Shown here: positions 41,423 to 45,853 of the stretch, piece after piece
How the letters are laid out: every line of letters starts with the position of its first letter
Numbering within the stretch: position 1 is the first letter of the stretch
From: Sporosarcina cascadiensis
Lineage (GTDB): Bacteria > Bacillota > Bacilli > Bacillales_A > Planococcaceae
NCBI RefSeq assembly: GCF_009650995.1
Contig: NZ_WHVV01000021.1
Location: 1 to 45,853, forward strand
Reading direction: 5' to 3'
DNA length: 45,853 nt
Notes under the pieces: model-generated
What the model was told of the DNA's origin: nothing
Databases searched by the model: none
Seen by the model: the letters and a program-made list of their open reading frames with translations, nothing else
Made by a program: the position numbers and the translations under genes

Positions 41423-42705
41423 ATGTGGATCATAAAAAAGCGCAAACCCCCGTCATTAATTCAGCCTGCTTCCTCTGTTCCTGTTACGCTGCAGGTATCG
41501 ACAAGGGAAATACAATTACAGCTGGACGCCATTAAATTAAGAGAGCGGGATCTGCAGCTGCTCCGGGCGTTGAAAGAACCGATGCATGCGCGGATCGATG
41601 ATATTGTCAAAGCATTCTACGACAGCGTAACAGCCGTGCCTCATTTATCTCATCTGATTCGGCAGCACAGCAATACGGATTATCTGAGTAAAATGCTGGC
41701 TGTTCATCTGGGCGGTTTGTTTGATGGTGTGATAGATGAGAAGTACTTAGAAAATCGCAGTAAAGTGGCGCATGCGCATATGCGTATCGGACTTGAGCCC
41801 AAGCCGCATTTTAAAACTTGCATGCAACGATGCTGGACATTTTATTCGAATTGAAACTTGACCGTGCAGAAGAACAGGAAATGATTGTAGCGCTGAGCAA
41901 GATCCTGAATTTTGAGAAACAGCTGGTGATTGAAGCTTTTGAAAAGAGCACAAATGAAGAAATGCAGCGGAAACAGCAGGAAGTGAAGGACAGCGTGAAG
42001 CAGCAGATCGGCAGCATTGCACATGAAATTGAAGAAAAATCAGAATCGACATATTCCGTTGTCAATGAATTGATTGAGCAGTCGGCTGAACTGGACGACA
42101 AGATTCAGAAGAGCATCGAGCGTTCTGAAGCATCGGCGAACCAGGCGCAGTCAGGAATCGAACAAATGGCCCAGCTTGTTTATACGTCAGAAACGATTGT
42201 GAAGGAAACGGCCGGAATGGCGGTGTTGATCGATGAGCTGAACCGGGCGTCGGTCCAAATTGAAGAGGTGGTGCAGCTTGTCAAAACGATTGCTGACCAG
42301 ACGAATCTGCTGGCTCTCAACTCTGCAATCGAGGCGGCAAGAGCAGGCGTTCACGGCGCGGGTTTTGCAGTTGTAGCGGATGAAGTGCGAAATCTGGCAG
42401 ATCAAACGAAACAGTCGACGGATAATATCGCCCAACTTGTCTCGCAGTCTAAGGCGAAGACGCTGGCAGTGCATAAGGCAATTGAGCATGTGACAAAATA
42501 TGCGGATCTGGGAATGAAAGAAACGGAGTCTACCAAGGTTACGTTCCAGACAATTACCGACACCGTTCATTTGACGATCGATGATAGTAATCATTTCTCC
42601 GATCATATGAATAATCTGCAGGAAGTGATTGCGTCCATCGGGAACGTATCGAAAGAAGTTGTTTCTACCTCACATGAGCTCGAAGAAGCAATCAATATCT
42701 TATAA
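41423..42705 (+). pseudogene. hemAT: HemAT-like globin-coupled chemotaxis transducer, frameshifted
   Basis: Two overlapping frames together encode a HemAT-type oxygen sensor. Frame 1 (41423-41854) covers most of the globin domain, up to HAHMRIGLEPK, which includes the proximal His. Frame 2 (open from 41818, ends 42705) continues [17 protein letters not shown] and the methyl-accepting signalling domain with [21 protein letters not shown]. Joining needs a shift to the -1 frame between about 41815 and 41851, and about three residues seem missing relative to HemAT. AAAGGAG precedes ATG 41423. It is either a recent inactivation or a sequencing error. Confidence 0.8.
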
Positions 42706-42723
42706 AAAGGAAGTGAATGATGA

Positions 42724-43794
42724 ATGTTTTTAGCATGGAGTGAAATTAAGCGCAATAAATTACGCTTTTTATTGATTACGTCTATTTTATTATTAGTGTC
42801 ATTTTTAGTATTCTTTTTATCAGGACTTGCAAACGGACTGGCGAGCATGAATCGGGAAGCAGTGGATAAATGGGATGCCGACGCAGTTTTACTGACGGAG
42901 GAATCCGATAAGAGTCTCTATCAGTCTGCATTCAACAAAGAGGAAGCCGATGCACTCGGTGCAGATGAAACTGCGATAGTCGGTCAGATGGGCTCCATCG
43001 CAAACAATGGGGACGTCAAAAAGAATGTCATTATGTTCGGAATAGATCCTGAGGAATTTGTTATGCCCAAAGTAACCGATGGTGCTGCCGAATTTTCAGT
43101 GGAAAATGGAGTCATCGCGTCCGATGCGCTGAAAGATGACGGATTTAAAATTGGCGATAAACTGGAGTTGTCATCCAGTGATACAGAACTGGAGATCGTC
43201 GGCTTTACTGACAAAGCGCGTTTTAATGCGTCACCAGTGCTGTATATGGATCTGGAAGACCTGCAGCAGCTTAAATTCGGTGATGCAGCAGAGATCAACG
43301 CGGATATTGTCAGTGCGGTGGTCATTAAAGATAAGAGCTGGAACAGTTTGGAAGTACCGGCTGATATGGAGATCATTGAAATGGAAACATTCATTGAGAA
43401 TTTGCCTGGCTACACCGAGCAGAATCTGACGCTGACGTATATGATCTACTTCCTGTTCGTCATTTCAGCAGCGATCGTAGCGATTTTCCTTTATGTGCTG
43501 ACTGTGCAGAAAATCAGTATGTTCGGTTTAATGAAGGCACAGGGGATTTCAAGTAGTTATTTGGCAAAATCCGTGGTTGCCCAGACATTCATGCTGGCAT
43601 TGATAGGGGTTGTTGTGGGATTCGGTCTGACACTGCTTGCTGGAAGCTTCCTGCCGAGCGCGGTGCCTGTGCAATTTGATTTGCCGACGATGATCATTTA
43701 CGGTTTGATTTTGATTGCGGTGGCTATTTTAGGAGCCGTCATCTCAGTATGGACGATCATTAGGATTGATCCGCTAGAAGCGATAGGAGGGTAA
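42724..43794 (+). CDS. FtsX-type ABC permease (HrtB-like)
   Basis: 356 aa with an N-terminal helix (FLLITSILLLVSFLVFFLSGL), an extracytoplasmic domain of about 190 residues, and three C-terminal helices: the MacB/FtsX layout for exporters. The opening LAWSEIKRNKLRF and the size match HrtB-type permeases of heme-efflux systems. It lies 18 nt after the HemAT-like gene and directly before its ATPase. Heme export is an inference from family resemblance and from the heme-binding neighbour. Confidence 0.78.
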   Translation: MFLAWSEIKRNKLRFLLITSILLLVSFLVFFLSGLANGLASMNREAVDKWDADAVLLTEESDKSLYQSAFNKEEADALGADETAIVGQMGSIANNGDVKKNVIMFGIDPEEFVMPKVTDGAAEFSVENGVIASDALKDDGFKIGDKLELSSSDTELEIVGFTDKARFNASPVLYMDLEDLQQLKFGDAAEINADIVSAVVIKDKSWNSLEVPADMEIIEMETFIENLPGYTEQNLTLTYMIYFLFVISAAIVAIFLYVLTVQKISMFGLMKAQGISSSYLAKSVVAQTFMLALIGVVVGFGLTLLAGSFLPSAVPVQFDLPTMIIYGLILIAVAILGAVISVWTIIRIDPLEAIGG

Positions 43795-43797
43795 ATG

Positions 43798-44463
43798 ATG
43801 GTATTGGAACTGCGAAATGCAAAGAAGACGTTTGGCGAAGGAAATACGCTTGTGGAAGCGATGAAGGAAACGAACTTCAAAGTTGAACGCGGCGAACTGG
43901 TTGCGGTCATCGGTCCTTCGGGTTCAGGAAAAAGTACATTTCTGACGATCGCGGGCGGATTACAGTCCCCGAGTGAAGGCCAGGTCATTATTAACGGCAA
44001 CGAGCTATCGAAGCTCAATGAAAAACAACGCTCGAAAATTCGACTTCAGGAAATTGGTTTTATTTTACAGGCCTCGAATCTGGTGCCGTTCCTGTCCGTC
44101 GATGAACAGCTTGAGCTGCTGAATAAAGTAAAGAAGAATAATATGCCGAAAGAGGAACGACAGCAGTTGTATGAAGATCTAGGAATCGCAAAACTGCATA
44201 AAAAATATCCTTCTGATTTATCGGGTGGGGAACGCCAGCGTGTCGCAATCGCAAAAGCCCTATACAGCAATCCGGCCATTATTCTGGCGGATGAGCCAAC
44301 TGCTTCGTTAGACTCGGACCGGGCATTTGAAGTGATGGAGCTGCTGCGCGATGAAACGAAGTCGAAGCAGACAGCGACGATTGTCGTCACGCACGATACG
44401 CGGCTGATCAAGTATTTTGACAAGGTGTATCAAATGACGGACGGCGTGTTGGAGCTTCAATAG
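43798..44463 (+). CDS. ABC exporter ATP-binding protein (HrtA/LolD-like)
   Basis: 221 aa. Walker A GPSGSGKST near residue 40, signature LSGGERQRVAIAKAL, Walker B IILADEPTASLDS, and a switch His in VVTHDTRL. This is the MacB/LolD/HrtA class. ATG 43798 is chosen because AGGAGGG (43786-43792) is 5 nt away; ATG 43795 is also possible. It is partner of the preceding permease. A perfect-palindrome terminator follows. Confidence 0.9.
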   Translation: MVLELRNAKKTFGEGNTLVEAMKETNFKVERGELVAVIGPSGSGKSTFLTIAGGLQSPSEGQVIINGNELSKLNEKQRSKIRLQEIGFILQASNLVPFLSVDEQLELLNKVKKNNMPKEERQQLYEDLGIAKLHKKYPSDLSGGERQRVAIAKALYSNPAIILADEPTASLDSDRAFEVMELLRDETKSKQTATIVVTHDTRLIKYFDKVYQMTDGVLELQ

Positions 44464-44481
44464 GGTGCCTGTGCGCAAAAC

Positions 44482-44513
44482 AAACGTGAATGTTTAAACA
44501 TTCACGTTTTTTT
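44482..44513 (+). terminator. Terminator after the ABC exporter genes
   Basis: A perfect 28-bp palindrome (AAACGTGAATGTTT and its complement, 44482-44509) runs into a seven-T stretch. Confidence 0.9.
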
Positions 44514-44551
44514 ATGCGATTATCTTTATTTGAGTTGGGGATTTTTTCATT

Positions 44552-44977
44552 TTAATAATTATAACGATAAGACAGATAAAAGGCGATAAAGCCTGAGATT
44601 GGAAGAATAGCTATTCCGAGCAGGACGATAAGCGGATGCACAGGGCCGAAAACGAGCAGGAATGCAGCGGCGATAATCAGAATAAAGGACAGCACAAAAA
44701 CCGTAGAAAAGGCTATTTTGTATGCTTCCCCGACAATCTGTACTTCCCGTTCATCTTTTGGTGCAAGATCCGGTATGATGTTGCCTTTAAATACAATCCG
44801 GCCGTCATTTCTTTTCCTGTGTGCAAACATTTCAAAGACTAAGAGCACGATGGCAAGGTAGAACAAACTTTGAAAGTAAAAATGGTAGGCAGATTGCGTC
44901 ACGGTGCCATACATGTTTAAAGCAAAGGAGAGAATTAAGAGAATCCTCAATAATATGGCGTTTGTTAATAGTTTCAT
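44552..44977 (-). CDS. DUF2178-like membrane protein
   Basis: 141 aa with four hydrophobic helices. A central polar loop contains PKDEREVQIVGEAYKIAF, which resembles DUF2178 proteins commonly paired with a small XRE regulator. The XRE gene lies just upstream on the same strand, 60 bases away. The role is unknown. Confidence 0.7.
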   Translation of the reverse strand: MKLLTNAILLRILLILSFALNMYGTVTQSAYHFYFQSLFYLAIVLLVFEMFAHRKRNDGRIVFKGNIIPDLAPKDEREVQIVGEAYKIAFSTVFVLSFILIIAAAFLLVFGPVHPLIVLLGIAILPISGFIAFYLSYRYNY

Positions 44978-45037
44978 TGCTGATTCCTCCCCGTAAATAT
45001 AGTAGTAATCTGTCGGTTTTCTCGCCAGTAAGCAAAA

Positions 45038-45238
45038 TCATTTTTCGCTTTTCCAGAAAATCTCTTCAATCGGCAATCCGAATATTTCAGAAAGATTCAT
45101 CGCAAGCAGCAGGGAGGGAATGTAGCTTCCTTTTTCCATTGCAGCGATCGTCTGCCTGGTAACGCCTGCTCGTTCTGCTAGTTCTCCCTGCGTAAAGTCG
45201 AACCGGGCCCGCAGCTCTTTCACTCGGTTATTTATCAA
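45038..45238 (-). CDS. Small XRE-family regulator
   Basis: 66-aa Cro/CI-type HTH protein (NNRVKELRARFDFTQGELAE then RAGVTRQTIAAMEKGSYIPS) with little beyond the DNA-binding fold, as in YozG-like regulators. The start is TTG 45238 with GGAGGGGAAG before it. It probably represses its own promoter through a palindrome at 45269-45286, and so also the downstream membrane gene. Confidence 0.9.
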   Translation of the reverse strand: MINNRVKELRARFDFTQGELAERAGVTRQTIAAMEKGSYIPSLLLAMNLSEIFGLPIEEIFWKSEK

Positions 45239-45268
45239 CTTACTTCCCCTCCGGAATATCCTCTTGTA

Positions 45269-45300
45269 TGTATAGTAGAGTATACAAAATGTTAAGTCAA
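45269..45300 (-). promoter_or_regulatory. Promoter and probable autorepressor site of the XRE gene
   Basis: On the minus strand TTGACT (45295-45300) and TACTAT (45272-45277) have a 17-bp spacer. The inverted repeat TGTATA-N6-TATACA (45269-45286) covers the -10. Confidence 0.7.
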
Positions 45301-45327
45301 GATAACATCAAGATATTTTACAGGCAA

Positions 45328-45353
45328 TAAAAAAGCACCTCGGTTGAGATGCT
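45328..45353 (-). terminator. Terminator of the 77-aa gene
   Basis: AGCAcCTC (45334-45341) pairs with GAGaTGCT (45346-45353) with one mismatch. On the minus strand six T follow. Confidence 0.75.
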
Positions 45354-45361
45354 GAATGAAT

Positions 45362-45595
45362 TTATTCTATCTTTTTCTCGGCATCCTTATCCGTCCGGTG
45401 ATATTCGGAAATCTGCACGACACGCACATTGCGCGTATCCAGTTCGTGATAGATGCCGCGGCTGTCGCAGAATGAGACGTAGCCGCCGCGTTCATCCTGT
45501 ACAAGCTGCCGGGCTTCTTCGAATGAATTTAAATGGACAAATCGCCTGATGTAGTGGATTTCGTCAAAGAAATAGGTGATTTTGAATTCCTTCAT
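45362..45595 (-). CDS. Hypothetical protein, 77 aa
   Basis: Small soluble protein starting MKEFKITYFFDEIHYIRRFV, with one Cys in SFCDSRGIYH and a charged C-terminus (HRTDKDAEKKIE). AAAGGAG lies about 10 nt before ATG 45595. A terminator follows directly. The alternating hydrophobic pattern suggests a compact beta/alpha fold. I recognise no family. Confidence 0.7.
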   Translation of the reverse strand: MKEFKITYFFDEIHYIRRFVHLNSFEEARQLVQDERGGYVSFCDSRGIYHELDTRNVRVVQISEYHRTDKDAEKKIE

Positions 45596-45621
45596 TTTAA
45601 CCGGCTCCTTTTTATCATTTC

Positions 45622-45764
45622 CCGGCAGAAGACTCCCTCTTCAATCGTGTGAAGGGCAAAGCCCAACGATAAAGGGGAGATGAATGCCGGTTGGCAATAG
45701 CCAAAGTGATTCCAATTGTGATATAATAGGAACGTATATTCCTATATGAAGTGAGGTGAATACA
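45622..45764 (+). mobile_element. Candidate left end and leader of a TnpB element
   Basis: Nested pairs CCGGCA/TGCCGG (45622-45627, 45685-45690), CTCCC/GGGAG (45633-45637, 45675-45679), CGT/ACG and GGGC/GCCC (45654-45657, 45661-45664) form one long stem. The hairpin TTGGC-aata-GCCAA (45691-45704) and a TATAAT (45722-45727) follow. A 7-bp inverted repeat ATAGGAA/TTCCTAT (45726-45745) lies just before the ribosome site. Such hairpin-rich ends are typical of IS200/IS605-type elements; the other end is outside the window. Confidence 0.5.
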
Positions 45765-45853
45765 ATGCTCGTCAATAAAGCCTATAAGTTTCGTATCTAT
45801 CCAACCAAGGAACAGGCAGTCCTCATCGCTAAAACCATTGGATGTAGTCGTTT
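45765..45853 (+). CDS. tnpB: TnpB-family RNA-guided nuclease, N-terminal fragment
   Basis: Only 29 codons are inside the window. LVNKAYKFRIYPTKEQAVLI is the characteristic N-terminus of IS200/IS605-family TnpB (also called OrfB). GTGAGGTGA precedes ATG 45765. No tnpA is seen upstream, so this may be a lone TnpB (IS1341-type) element, unless tnpA lies beyond the window. The catalytic residues and guide-RNA end cannot be seen. Confidence 0.85.
   Translation, partial: MLVNKAYKFRIYPTKEQAVLIAKTIGCSR

Noticed and set aside
41800..41855. Programmed -1 frameshifting in the HemAT-like gene at TTTTAAAAC
   Set aside because: Slipping at that site leads directly into a TAA (41812-41814) in the new frame, and residues appear missing, so an indel is more likely.

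Overview
The window reads as a Gram-positive Firmicute chromosome segment, most likely Bacillales and probably Planococcaceae (Sporosarcina-like). The evidence is strong AGGAGG-type ribosome sites, GTG and TTG starts, a SAM-I riboswitch, LiaFSR, a YrkE-J sulfur operon in Bacillus subtilis order, BCCT and PepT genes, and DnaA-type boxes. This placement is inferred from gene content; no rRNA is present.

Layout. 1-2.9 kb: an ABC importer of the nitrate/sulfonate/thiamine-precursor type. 3-4.9 kb: two convergent DMT transporters. 5-8.7 kb, minus strand: pepT, then the coupled hutG-gltS pair (peptide, histidine and glutamate use). 8.8-10.9 kb: an EamA transporter tail-to-tail with a LysR regulator, plus a small DUF2187 gene. 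11.1-14.8 kb: a persulfide-responsive operon, cstR-yrkE-yrkF-yrkH-yrkI-yrkJ, with three copies of a CstR-like operator. 14.8-16.4 kb: a SAM riboswitch and O-acetylhomoserine sulfhydrylase, so reduced-sulfur handling sits beside methionine synthesis. 16.4-17.1 kb: a noncoding block that looks repeat-derived. 17.1-18.9 kb: a glycine-betaine transporter with a coupled upstream small ORF. 19-20.3 kb: small secreted and cytosolic proteins. 20.6-23.7 kb: a two-component system with a previously uncalled 59-aa membrane ORF between regulator and kinase. 25-29.5 kb: a complete liaIHFSR cell-envelope stress operon, a DnaA-box cluster, then uppP. 29.6-31.9 kb: an AT-rich block of small minus-strand genes separated by hairpin elements. 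31.9-38.2 kb: an MBL-fold protein, lipoproteins, PhzF, an RlmI-type methyltransferase, and DUF1648 and DUF2207 membrane proteins. 38.4-41.3 kb: a photolyase with a B12-type MerR (LitR/CarH-like) regulator and a divergent membrane gene sharing a 25-bp palindrome. 41.4-44.5 kb: a frameshifted HemAT globin sensor and an HrtBA-like ABC exporter. 44.5-45.6 kb: an XRE/membrane-protein pair and a small unknown gene. 45.6 kb to the end: the left end and start of a TnpB element.

The most unusual signal is a family of five intergenic arrays (near 2.9, 6.4, 20.4, 24.8 and 38.3 kb). In each, a short core recurs at exactly 21-bp steps, 7 or 8 times, separated by variable sequence. G at unit position 3 and C at position 6 are constant in all 37 units. 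Two sub-types exist: TGATCA/TGAGCG and CCGCRCCAAA/CCGAGCGAAA. All five are intergenic, mostly between a terminator and the next promoter. The spacing equals two turns of B-DNA, and no shared reading frame or cas-like genes accompany them. I do not recognise this family as described.
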